From Micromonospora_J zhanjiangensis (GTDB lineage: Bacteria; Actinomycetota; Actinomycetes; Mycobacteriales; Micromonosporaceae): a stretch of 64,000 nucleotides of DNA. Location: assembly GCF_042650605.1 (NCBI RefSeq), contig NZ_JBHSBN010000008.1, positions 234,699-298,698 of the forward strand. The letters are read 5' to 3'. The position numbers and the translations under genes were made by a program. The notes under the pieces are model-generated. The model saw nothing but the letters and a program-made list of their open reading frames with translations. It searched no databases and had not been told where the DNA came from. Positions 17,521 to 25,063 of this stretch are shown in pieces (the first letter of the stretch is position 1; every line of letters starts with the position of its first letter).

Positions 17521-18821
17521 ACCGAGTTCCCGAGGCCAGGACGATCGCCGAGGCGTACGCCTTTCTGGAGTTGACCCTGCCGGCCGGGGAGAGCTGGCTC
17601 GACCACGACCGGTACACCACCCTGCACAGCGAGGACGAGCACTACGTCCTGCGCTTCGACGGGCCGTACGAGGGACGCCGGATCAGCCGGGAGGTACGAA
17701 TCCCGCACGTCACGCACCGGGCCGCCGAGGAGGCCGGGCAGAGGTTCGGCCCCGGCCGGTCCACCCTGGTGGACGCCGGCCAGTGGTACGCCCTCGAGGC
17801 GGCGTACGCGGGGATGGCGCAGGCCGGGCTGGACCAGGCTGACGGCGGGATCGACGAGCAGACGTACCGGGCGGTCGTCGACGCCTGGGCGGCGGCGGCC
17901 GCGGCGGCCGGTGAGGTGGCGAAGTTCCTGCCCGCGGAGGGCGACGAGGTGCCGTCCGGGGCGTTCTGGACCGAACACGGCCGGCGGGTCCGCTCGCTGC
18001 GCCGGGACGCCTTCCGGCGCGACCGGTTGGCCGACGTGCGCCGCTTCTACGAGCGCCGTGCCGACGAGCTGCGGTCCGCCGAATCGCGGGGCGCTCTGCG
18101 GTCCGCCGAGTCGCGGGGCGTCGAGGCGGGAGCCGACCGGACAACGGCGACCGGGTCCGTCGCCCGGGTACCGGCGCCGCGGACCCCGCCCGAGGCGGAA
18201 CGCCTCCCGTCCGCGGACTCCGGAGCGGACGAGCCGTTGCCCGCGCGGACGTACGCCGAGGCGCACGTCTACATGGACCTGCATCCGTGCGACTGCGGAT
18301 CCGGACTGTTCGACCGGAGCCGGATGCGGGTGCTGGCCGACGACGAGGACGGTGCGGTGCTGCGGTACGCCGGCCCGTGCGAGGGCTGCGGGGCGCCGCG
18401 CGAGTTCACCTTCCGGCTGCCGCCCCGCCCGGGGCTGCCGCCCGGCTCGCCGTACCTGTTCAGCTTCCCCGACGACGGACCGTCCCGGCTGCTGGACCCG
18501 GGCGACTGGGCCGCCGTCAGCGTCGGCTACGCCTGGCTGCCGGACGCCGTCGCGGACGGCGCGCTGCAGCCCGACGAGGCCGCGCTGCTCGACGACGACG
18601 AACTGCTTCGGCTGCTGACCGGCGCGGCGGGGGCGCTGGACGAGGTGCTCAAGTTCTTCCCGCCGGGCGTCGAGGCGTTGCCGGCGGACGCCTGCTGGAC
18701 GCCGACCGGCCGCGAGTTCCACCGGCACGACCCGGACTGGTTCCGCCGTGATCGGGTGACCCGGCTGCGGGAGCAACGGTACGAGCGGCTGGCCGAGTTC
18801 CCCACGCGCTATGGTCGCTGA
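17517..18821 (+). CDS. Two-domain Cys-ribbon family protein (paralogue 2)
   Basis: This 434-residue protein is two copies of the same domain. Domain 2 (about 240-430) has EAHVYMDLHPCDCG, RYAGPCEGCGAPREFTFRLP, a DxGDW box and the tail LKFFPPG...CWTPTGREF. Domain 1 (about 9-190) aligns by pattern: EAYAFLELTL, LRFDGPYEGRRISREVRI, STLVDAGQWYALEAAYAG, AKFLPAEGDEVPSGAFW. It has lost every cysteine of the ribbon, so only domain 2 can bind metal in the usual way. The linker includes a short in-frame repeat (LRSAESRG twice). The start overlaps the previous stop, and the end overlaps the next gene's ATG by 11 bases. Function is unknown. Confidence 0.75.
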   Translation: MNRVPEARTIAEAYAFLELTLPAGESWLDHDRYTTLHSEDEHYVLRFDGPYEGRRISREVRIPHVTHRAAEEAGQRFGPGRSTLVDAGQWYALEAAYAGMAQAGLDQADGGIDEQTYRAVVDAWAAAAAAAGEVAKFLPAEGDEVPSGAFWTEHGRRVRSLRRDAFRRDRLADVRRFYERRADELRSAESRGALRSAESRGVEAGADRTTATGSVARVPAPRTPPEAERLPSADSGADEPLPARTYAEAHVYMDLHPCDCGSGLFDRSRMRVLADDEDGAVLRYAGPCEGCGAPREFTFRLPPRPGLPPGSPYLFSFPDDGPSRLLDPGDWAAVSVGYAWLPDAVADGALQPDEAALLDDDELLRLLTGAAGALDEVLKFFPPGVEALPADACWTPTGREFHRHDPDWFRRDRVTRLREQRYERLAEFPTRYGR

Positions 18822-19389
18822 CGTGACCGCGCCGCTGGCCCGTACCAACGAAGAGGCACACCTGTTCCTGGAGCTGCATCCGTGCCCGTGCGGCGAACCG
18901 GACTTCGAGCCGACCAGTTCGCTGAGCCAGGTCGGCGACGACTGGATCTGCCGGTACTCCGGCGAGTGCGCGGCGTGCGGCCGACCCCGGGCGTACGAGT
19001 TCCGTCAACCGGCGGAGATCACGATCCCCGACGAGACGGTCTGGGCCGACGGCGACCGGCCGTCCGAGTTGCTCGACGCGGGGGAGTGGCTCTGGGTGGC
19101 GGACACCTACGCCAGCCGGTCCACGGACCACTTCAACCTCTCCGCGTCGGCCCGCCGGCAACTGCGTACCGATCTGCTGGCCGCCCGGGCGGCCGTGCTG
19201 GAGGTGCTCAAGTTCCTTCCGGGAGACGCCGGCGAGGTGCCGGACACGGCCTTCTGGTCCGAGCGGGGGCGCGCGGTCCGGGACGCCGAGCCGGGCCGGT
19301 TCGGTCGGGTGCGGTTGGAGGCGGCGCGCGCCGCGTACGACCGGATGCTGGCCGAGTTGGCGGATTCCGAGGAGGGTGATGCCTGGTGA
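18811..19389 (+). CDS. Cys-ribbon family protein, paralogue 3
   Basis: This 192-residue protein starts at an ATG inside the end of the previous gene (a GTG at 18823 is an alternative). It has the complete family layout: EEAHLFLELHPCPCG (C25, C27), RYSGECAACGRPRAYEFR (C53, C56), SELLDAGEWLWVADTYA, the helix VLEVLKFLPGDAGEVPDTAFW and a basic helical tail. It ends EEGDAW, the same four residues as the DUF6301-like protein two genes upstream, and both are followed by GTGA. I take it as one of a set of diversified immunity-like paralogues; this is inference. Confidence 0.7.
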   Translation: MVADVTAPLARTNEEAHLFLELHPCPCGEPDFEPTSSLSQVGDDWICRYSGECAACGRPRAYEFRQPAEITIPDETVWADGDRPSELLDAGEWLWVADTYASRSTDHFNLSASARRQLRTDLLAARAAVLEVLKFLPGDAGEVPDTAFWSERGRAVRDAEPGRFGRVRLEAARAAYDRMLAELADSEEGDAW

Positions 19390-20483
19390 CCCGGCCGATG
19401 ACCTGGGACGAGTTCGCTGCCGTGCTGGCCGACGTGCTGAGTCGGCTGCCCACTGGCACGCTGCTGAAGTTGCACGAGGTGCGGCAACCGGTCGGCGGCG
19501 ACTACGCGCAGATCTGGCAGAACCCGGGCCGGCTGTACGTGGAACTCGCGGGCAACATCGGCCGCGTACCCGACCGGCGGCTCTCCGGGCAGCAGCAGGA
19601 GCGGTTGCGGGCGGCGGGCTGGCTGCCGCTCGACGACGACCCGGACCAGTTCTGGCGGATGGAACTTGACTGGCCCGCGACGACCGCCCAGTACCGGGGG
19701 CTGGCGGAGCACATCGTGGCGGGATTCCGGGACGTCCTCCGGCTGGGCTCGCCGAACTACCTGGCGTACCAGGCCACCGTCGGCACGCAGGGCGGGTCCC
19801 GGCCGCTGCCGCTGCCGGAGCTCGGCCTGGAGATGATCCGCATCGAGTACTTCGCCCGGCTCGGTCTGACGGACGTCCCGGAGCGGCCCAAGGGCCTGCT
19901 GCGGCGGAGCCGGATCGGATCGTCGAACGTGGACGAGGCGCTGCACACCGACGGTGTCTGGCGCCCGACGGACACGCTGGAATGGGCGGACATCGGCGAG
20001 ATCGACGACGAGCTGCGGCCGCTGGACATCGAGGCGGCCGAGCAGGTCGTCCGGTGGTGGCGCACGCTCGCCGCCCGGGCGGCGGAGGAGGAGAAGCTGC
20101 CCCCCGGCACCCCACGGATGCGCCTGGCGGCGGCGGTCGACGGGGTGCGGGACGCGACCGGTACGGCGGTGCTGCCGACGGCGCGGCTGCACGAGGCGGA
20201 ACGACCGGCGGTGGTCGCGTACCTGCGTGAGGCGCCGTTGGTGGCGGTCGCCTGGGGGTACGACGAGGACCCGTTCGACCCGGACCGGGTGCAGGTGGTG
20301 CCGTTGAACATGCGCACGGACGGCGAATGGGTGTGGTCCGAGTCGCTGGCCTACTTCGCCGACCGGTACGGCGTACCGCCCGAACCGGACTTCCTGCGGC
20401 ACATGGCCCAGCGGCAGTACCGACTGTCCGAGGTGGACCAGGAGCGACTGGACCGGGCCGTCGCGCTGATTCGACGGGGCTGA
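19386..20483 (+). CDS. TY-Chap-like domain protein
   Basis: This 365-residue protein starts at the GTG at 19386, overlapping the previous stop. The N-terminal region (about 1-130) reads TWDEFAAVLADVLSRLPTGTLLKL, YAQIWQNPGRLYVELAGN, RLSGQQQERLRAAGW and FWRMELDWPA. From memory this is the TY-Chap fold, a chaperone-like domain related to type III/YbjN-like chaperones and found in toxin-immunity loci. The C-terminal half has W-rich beta segments (LEWADIGEIDDELRP, VAVAWGYDEDPF). It ends in a hairpin shared with the convergent gene. It probably binds or protects against a toxin; no partner is proven. Confidence 0.65.
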   Translation: MTRPMTWDEFAAVLADVLSRLPTGTLLKLHEVRQPVGGDYAQIWQNPGRLYVELAGNIGRVPDRRLSGQQQERLRAAGWLPLDDDPDQFWRMELDWPATTAQYRGLAEHIVAGFRDVLRLGSPNYLAYQATVGTQGGSRPLPLPELGLEMIRIEYFARLGLTDVPERPKGLLRRSRIGSSNVDEALHTDGVWRPTDTLEWADIGEIDDELRPLDIEAAEQVVRWWRTLAARAAEEEKLPPGTPRMRLAAAVDGVRDATGTAVLPTARLHEAERPAVVAYLREAPLVAVAWGYDEDPFDPDRVQVVPLNMRTDGEWVWSESLAYFADRYGVPPEPDFLRHMAQRQYRLSEVDQERLDRAVALIRRG

Positions 20484-20502
20484 CCGGGACTCGTCCCGGT
20501 CA
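20481..20502. terminator. Bidirectional hairpin built from two opposing stop codons
   Basis: TGACCGGGA, loop CTCG, then TCCCGGTCA form a perfect nine-base-pair stem. The outer three bases on each side are the stop codons of the two convergent genes. No U-run follows, as is usual for GC-rich actinobacteria. Confidence 0.6.
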
Positions 20503-20886
20503 GCGGTCGCGGCGTGCTTTGACGCTCCACAGGATGCCCTGGACCGTCCAGAAGACCCCGAGCACGAAGCCGAACAGCCCGAGCGCGAGGAGGCAGAGGC
20601 TCAGGAAGCCCACCAGTTTCACGCCCGGGAAGTCGTGGCCGACCAGGAAGCCGATACCCACGCAGGTGAGGATCACGAGCCCCGCACCGAGGGCGGCGAA
20701 CACCAGCCCGTCCTTCAGCTTGTCGCTGGCCCGCTTGGCGGGTGTCCGCTGATCGCCCATCGGCCGGGGCGCCGGCTGGGCCGGTCCGGCCTCGGACGGC
20801 TGCGCGGCCGCCGGGGCCGGCCTGGGCTCGAGCGGCCGCGCCGTCACGGAACGGTCGGCGTCGGCGGGCTGGGACGGCTCGGTCAT
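20500..20886 (-). CDS. Small membrane protein with Pro/Ala-rich cytoplasmic N-terminus
   Basis: This is a 128-residue protein. The first 60 residues are hydrophilic and rich in Pro, Ala and Gln. Two hydrophobic helices follow (LVFAALGAGLVILTCVGIGF and LVGFLSLCLLALGLFGFVLG), with a short positive tail KARRDR. No family is recognised. It is convergent with the TY-Chap gene and lies ten bases downstream of the gene at 20896, so it is likely the last gene of the reverse-strand unit. Confidence 0.65.
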   Translation of the reverse strand: MTEPSQPADADRSVTARPLEPRPAPAAAQPSEAGPAQPAPRPMGDQRTPAKRASDKLKDGLVFAALGAGLVILTCVGIGFLVGHDFPGVKLVGFLSLCLLALGLFGFVLGVFWTVQGILWSVKARRDR

Positions 20887-20895
20887 CCCCGGATC

Positions 20896-22401
20896 CTAAA
20901 CGAATTGATGGAGTGTCGGCAGGTCGTGCACGAGTGTCGACAGGGCGTTCAGTTCGCGGGTGCGGGCGGTGGGGGTGCTGCCGAACAGTTCGGTCTCGGC
21001 GTGCCTGCGGGCCCACGCGTTGGCGAAGACCAGGGCGCGCAGCGGTGCGGGGGCGGTGGTGAGTCGGTGCGCCCGGGCCGTGGCCTCGGGGTCGTCCGTC
21101 TCGGCGTCCGCGGGGCGGGCCGTCCTCGCGTGGGCGCCCGCGGGGGTTCGCCACAGGTCGGAATCGTCGTCGACGAGAGTGTCGGCGGGCGCCGTACCGC
21201 GGGCGGTCAGGAGGGCCGCGGTGAGTAGTTCCGGATCGGCGCAACCCGTGGCGGTGAGCAGCCATACGGTGTGTCGGGCGATCTGCCAGGCGACGATCAG
21301 GTCGGGCCAGGTATCGGTGGCCAGCAGGTGGCCGTAGCGGGCGGTGACCTCGCGCATGACCGGTTCGAGCGCGGCGCACAGCGGCGCCGGCAGCACCATG
21401 GCGAGGTCGGCGGCGAGACCGTCCGCGATGGCCGGCCGTCCGCTCGGCCGCCACCCGGGCGGCAGCGGTGTGGCCCAGAGACGGGAAACGTGCAGCCACC
21501 GCAGGTCGACGGTCCGGACCTCGCGGGTGATCCGGTCGACCAGCCAGCCCGGCTCCTTGTACGGTTGGCGGTACCCGGTGTCGCCGGGGTAGTTCACCGG
21601 CGGTCCCACCGCCTGGATCTCCTCGGGCGGAACGTCCCAGCGTACGAGGTACACCAGTCCCCGGGCCTCCGCGACGTACTCCGGACGGTTCACGCCCAGG
21701 CTGGGCACCTCCATGTAATAGGCGTCGAACCGCTCGGATGGACGAGCCCTGACGAGGTCGACGGCTTCGCGTGGGCTGCCGACCGGCGGCGGCATCGAGG
21801 CAAGCGGCTGGCCCGGCGCCCGATTGCTGGGCGGCACGGGCTGCTCCAGCGAGGCGATCTCCGTGAGATCGAAGGGACGCGCCTGGGCGACGTGCGAGTA
21901 CGGCGAACGCCGCGACAGCGCAGCCGCGACGTCCCGCACCACGACGGCTGCGGCACGCAGCACCGGCGGAAGGGTGCGAAGCTGATGCACGTATGCGGTC
22001 CGACGCCACGGCGGATGTCCGCTCGTCCGGGAGAGCGGTCGCGTCATCGCCAGGGTCATGGCGGCGGGCCACGTGAGCGGGCGGACGCTCTCCAGCAGGT
22101 TCCGATTGCCGGCCAGATCGCTGTCGTACCATGGGAGCGCGATCGCGGCCGCGAGCACCTCCAGGTCCGTCACACCCTGCTTGGCGAGGACCGCGGCGGT
22201 CTCGGCGCCGATCGTCACGCGGTCGGTCCGGTCAACCCGATCGAACTCTTCCGCCCCCACGGATTGCCTCGCCGGCGCGATCAGGCCCATCACGAGAGCG
22301 TCGAGGTGTTCCCGTTCCCCACGGGGGAGGTGCTTGACGACTTTGCGGCGCACGTCGTTCCACGACCGCACCAGCGCCGCGTCGGGCGCGGCAAGGTCCA
22401 T
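20896..22401 (-). CDS. Unknown 501-residue protein of the deaminase/SUKH unit
   Basis: The ATG at 22401 overlaps the TGA of the SUKH-3 gene (TGATG), indicating translational coupling. The sequence has no recognisable domain. It is helical at both ends (DAALVRSWNDVRRKVVKHLPRGEREHLDALVMGL; HRLTTAPAPLRALVFANAWARRHAETELFG) with a central aromatic and proline-rich portion (YYMEVPSLGVNRPEYV, VNYPGDTGYRQPYKEPGWLVDRI). There is no signal peptide or membrane segment. Position and coupling suggest a partner of the deaminase and SUKH proteins. It could be a second immunity or scaffold protein, or a toxin domain lacking known motifs. Confidence 0.65.
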   Translation of the reverse strand: MDLAAPDAALVRSWNDVRRKVVKHLPRGEREHLDALVMGLIAPARQSVGAEEFDRVDRTDRVTIGAETAAVLAKQGVTDLEVLAAAIALPWYDSDLAGNRNLLESVRPLTWPAAMTLAMTRPLSRTSGHPPWRRTAYVHQLRTLPPVLRAAAVVVRDVAAALSRRSPYSHVAQARPFDLTEIASLEQPVPPSNRAPGQPLASMPPPVGSPREAVDLVRARPSERFDAYYMEVPSLGVNRPEYVAEARGLVYLVRWDVPPEEIQAVGPPVNYPGDTGYRQPYKEPGWLVDRITREVRTVDLRWLHVSRLWATPLPPGWRPSGRPAIADGLAADLAMVLPAPLCAALEPVMREVTARYGHLLATDTWPDLIVAWQIARHTVWLLTATGCADPELLTAALLTARGTAPADTLVDDDSDLWRTPAGAHARTARPADAETDDPEATARAHRLTTAPAPLRALVFANAWARRHAETELFGSTPTARTRELNALSTLVHDLPTLHQFV

Positions 22402-23534
22402 CAAGACGGCCTTGTGTCGGCGAGGACGAGCCGGCCGCCGCTGACCGGAAGTTCGTACCGGGGCCGGATCTCCAGGGTCCCGGCCACGTCGTAGTCGACC
22501 TGGTCGGTCAGGTAGAGCATGTCGAAGCCACGGTCGAGCAGCGCGTCACCGTCCACGGTCACCACGTCGAGTTCCACCTCGGCGGCGAAGCGGAGCAGGT
22601 CCGGCACACGGTGGACGTGCAGGAAGGCCGCCTGGAGATCCGGTGCGAGCGCGGAGCACGCCACCTGGAAGGCACGCCCCACCGTCGTTCCGTCTATCCG
22701 CGTCCCGTCCTCGCCGGTGGCTCCGGCCGCGGTCTCGCGGGTGGCTTCGGCGCGTTGGTCGAAGTAGTCACGCAGGTCGAAGGCGAGCAGAAGGACGGTG
22801 TAGAAGTCCAGGTCGAGGACGTGGACTTCGCACCGCATCCCACCCCATTCGTTAACATTGAACCGGCCCGGGTTGGTCGGGTCGGCCAGCGGGACGATCC
22901 CCATCCGGATCAGGGTGTTCGGCAACCACATGTAGTGCAGGTTGAACGGCGTCTTCGGCAGGAAGAACGCCGCGCCGACTGGGCGCCTCAGGCTTCCCAG
23001 CGGAAGGCTCTCCGTGGGATGCTCCGACGGAGGGACCCACGGGGGAGTGCGGCCGTCTTCGGGGCCGACCGGCCGGGGCGTGCGGCCGGTGACGAGTGTG
23101 TCGAGTGCCTCGTCGAACGTGTTCCCGAGGAACCACTCGCCGACCGGATCGATCGATATCACCTTGCCCTGGTCGGTGATGGCGAGGACGGCCTCGTCCA
23201 TGCCCTCGACGCCGAGCGGGTAGAGGGTACTGCCCATGGCGCGACCCACGTCGATGAGCGTCTCGACGTTCCGCACGGCCAGGGACGGGTCGATGGCGAA
23301 CGGCCGGGGGTTGAGGTCCACCCCGGCGCCGTCGCGGGCGATCACCAGCCCGCCGAACTCGGCCAGCACCGGGTCGGCGAGGTAGGCCGAGGTCAACTGA
23401 CCGTCGTACCGCCCCCGGCCGGCGGCGACCGCGCGGTGCATGGCCGTGACCGCGTCGGGGGACAGATGCCGGCCCGGGGTCCATCCGGCGTCGCGCAGCG
23501 CCGCCTCCACCTCCGGGTTGAAACGGTCGGCCAT
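22401..23534 (-). CDS. SUKH-3 family immunity protein with C-terminal extension
   Basis: The protein has 377 residues. The first 140 match the SUKH-3 pattern: an F-P-x-V-x-A-x-LRDAGWTPGR start, EFGGLVIARDGAGVDLNP, the central DVGRAMGSTLYPLGV, and ISIDPVGEWFLGNTFDEALDTLVTG. SUKH proteins are the commonest immunity superfamily and neutralise polymorphic toxins, including deaminases. The C-terminal 230 residues (FFLPKTPFNLHYMWLP, WGGMRCEVHVLDLDF, VEVELD-like strands) are unassigned. Start and stop codons overlap both neighbours (TGATG each). It is the obvious candidate antidote for the adjacent deaminase. Confidence 0.75.
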   Translation of the reverse strand: MADRFNPEVEAALRDAGWTPGRHLSPDAVTAMHRAVAAGRGRYDGQLTSAYLADPVLAEFGGLVIARDGAGVDLNPRPFAIDPSLAVRNVETLIDVGRAMGSTLYPLGVEGMDEAVLAITDQGKVISIDPVGEWFLGNTFDEALDTLVTGRTPRPVGPEDGRTPPWVPPSEHPTESLPLGSLRRPVGAAFFLPKTPFNLHYMWLPNTLIRMGIVPLADPTNPGRFNVNEWGGMRCEVHVLDLDFYTVLLLAFDLRDYFDQRAEATRETAAGATGEDGTRIDGTTVGRAFQVACSALAPDLQAAFLHVHRVPDLLRFAAEVELDVVTVDGDALLDRGFDMLYLTDQVDYDVAGTLEIRPRYELPVSGGRLVLADTRPS

Positions 23535-24256
23535 CACACGTCCTCCGTCGGCGATCGCAGGGCGAAGCCCAGGCGATCCAGCAGCGCCTGGCAGGAGACG
23601 CACGGCGGTACGGTCTGCCCGCCCCACGGGTCGCCGGGCTCGCGAATCCGGTACGTCACCAGGTCCGCGCCGCGCAGCAACCGGTCACGCGCCTCGTCGA
23701 GCGACAGCCCCTCCTCGCCGGCCGCAGTCCGGCGGGCGTCCTCGACGTGCAGCACGTCGGAGAGGACGGCCACCTCGGAGCACCGGTCGTTGCCGCGTTC
23801 CCGGTACTCGACCGGCAGTCCGTCGAGGATGTCGCGCACCAGTGGGTGCAGGTTGGGGACACCCTCGCCCTTCATGCTGCGCCCGGTGCGCAGCCGCCCG
23901 TCGGGAAAGCTCAGGTGGGTGACGTTCTCCGGAAACTGCGCGCGCACTCGATCGCGCCGGGCCCGCTCGACGGGATCCCAGGTGAGCGGCGCGAGGGGCG
24001 TGTGGTCGCGGAACGCACGGTACTGCTCGACCACGCTCGGCACGGGAATCGAGGGCCAGTGGGTCACCTCGCCGTTGCGCCGGTCGACGACGATCCGACC
24101 CGACCCGACGTCCTCGGGCCGGCCCAACGGACGCGTGCGCCAGAAGACATAACCCAGGTCGAACTCGTGCACCCCGAACGTGGGTAGCGCTCCGACGGAC
24201 CCGTCCTGGCCGACCCAGGGGGCCGCGATCAGTTGGGACTCCCACAGATCGACCAC
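23534..24256 (-). CDS. YwqJ-like deaminase-domain protein
   Basis: The protein has 240 residues. The GTG at 24256 is chosen because GGGGAGG ends seven bases before it. The C-terminal half has the zinc deaminase signature of the YwqJ/BURPS clade: C159-S-E161 and P-C219-V-S-C222, plus the lead-in SMKGEGVPNLHPLV. The deaminase fold acts on nucleic-acid bases or nucleotides in polymorphic toxins. The N-terminal 80 residues (VDLWESQLIAAPWVG, LPTFGVHEFDLGYVFWR, VVDRRNGEVTHWPSIP) form a separate domain I cannot name. There is no secretion signal or WXG leader, so it may be a stranded toxin cassette or an intracellular enzyme. The downstream SUKH-3 gene overlaps it. Confidence 0.75.
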   Translation of the reverse strand: MVDLWESQLIAAPWVGQDGSVGALPTFGVHEFDLGYVFWRTRPLGRPEDVGSGRIVVDRRNGEVTHWPSIPVPSVVEQYRAFRDHTPLAPLTWDPVERARRDRVRAQFPENVTHLSFPDGRLRTGRSMKGEGVPNLHPLVRDILDGLPVEYRERGNDRCSEVAVLSDVLHVEDARRTAAGEEGLSLDEARDRLLRGADLVTYRIREPGDPWGGQTVPPCVSCQALLDRLGFALRSPTEDV

Positions 24257-24378
24257 GCGCACGCCTCCCCCGCCTCGTGCCCGCCAGGATATACGGTGCG
24301 ACACGACGACCACGGTTCCCGTCGGGTACGCGCGCCGTGGCCGCCGGGCGACGTTCGTGCCCGACCACCGGGCGCTGC

Positions 24379-24384
24379 TAGATT
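24379..24384 (+). promoter_or_regulatory. -10 element TAGATT upstream of Cys-ribbon paralogue 4
   Basis: TAGATT lies 34 bases before the ATG at 24419, which has its own GGAG ribosome site. It sits in the 160-base divergent gap between the deaminase and the fourth paralogue. Confidence 0.35.
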
Positions 24385-24418
24385 GGCGGACGCTCGACGG
24401 TTCACGGGAGGCGCGAGG

Positions 24419-24973
24419 ATGGCTCTACCGGTCGTGCGCAGCCGCGACGAGGCGCACCTCTACATGGACCTGCATCCGTGCGACCGTTGCGGCGGTGTGG
24501 ACATCACCTGGGACAGCGCGCTGACCGACGACGAGGACGCGCCCGCGCGGCGCTACCACGGCGTGTGCCAGAGCTGCCGCGCGCCGCGCGAGTTCGTCTT
24601 CCGGCTGCCGGAGCGCCCGGCCCTGCCGGGTCCGGACGATGTGTTCTTCTTCGGCGGTCCCGAGCCGTCGCAGCTGCTCGATGCCGGCGAATGGTCCCTG
24701 GTCGCGACCATGGGAATCCGTGACGGCTCGGCTCCGCCGAGCGGGAGTCCCGAGAGGGAGACCGAGCGGAAGCAGGCGTTCGCCCTGGGCGTCGCGGCGT
24801 TCGCCGAGATGCTCAAGTTCCTGCCGGAAGGCACCGACGAGGTGCCGGACTCGGCGTTCTGGACGCCGCACGGCCGGGCCGAGCGGGAACGCTACCCGGC
24901 CCAGTTCACCCGGGAACGCCTGGAAGCACGGCTCGAGGGCTTCCGGATGGAGATGAAGCTCCGCTACGAGTAG
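24419..24973 (+). CDS. Cys-ribbon family protein, paralogue 4
   Basis: This 184-residue protein has GGGAG eight bases upstream. It carries EAHLYMDLHPC (C21), then C24, the pair C50/C53 in GVCQSCRAPREFVFRLPERP, FFGGPEPSQLLDAGEWSLVA, EMLKFLPEGTDEVPDSAFWTPHGRAERE and a basic helical end. This copy has CxxC at the first site, where the other Cys-bearing copies have CxC. It completes a set of five family domains within 10 kb. It is divergent from the deaminase operon and upstream of the mycosin, at the border between the toxin region and the secretion genes. Function is unknown; an immunity-like or adaptor role is inferred. Confidence 0.7.
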   Translation: MALPVVRSRDEAHLYMDLHPCDRCGGVDITWDSALTDDEDAPARRYHGVCQSCRAPREFVFRLPERPALPGPDDVFFFGGPEPSQLLDAGEWSLVATMGIRDGSAPPSGSPERETERKQAFALGVAAFAEMLKFLPEGTDEVPDSAFWTPHGRAERERYPAQFTRERLEARLEGFRMEMKLRYE

Positions 24974-25063
24974 TGGCGCGGCGGCGGCCTGCCTGCCGGC
25001 CGGATCGCAGCGCCGACCACTGCCGGCCCTCGCGCCGCTGAACGAGAAGGGATCCGACGGGCT

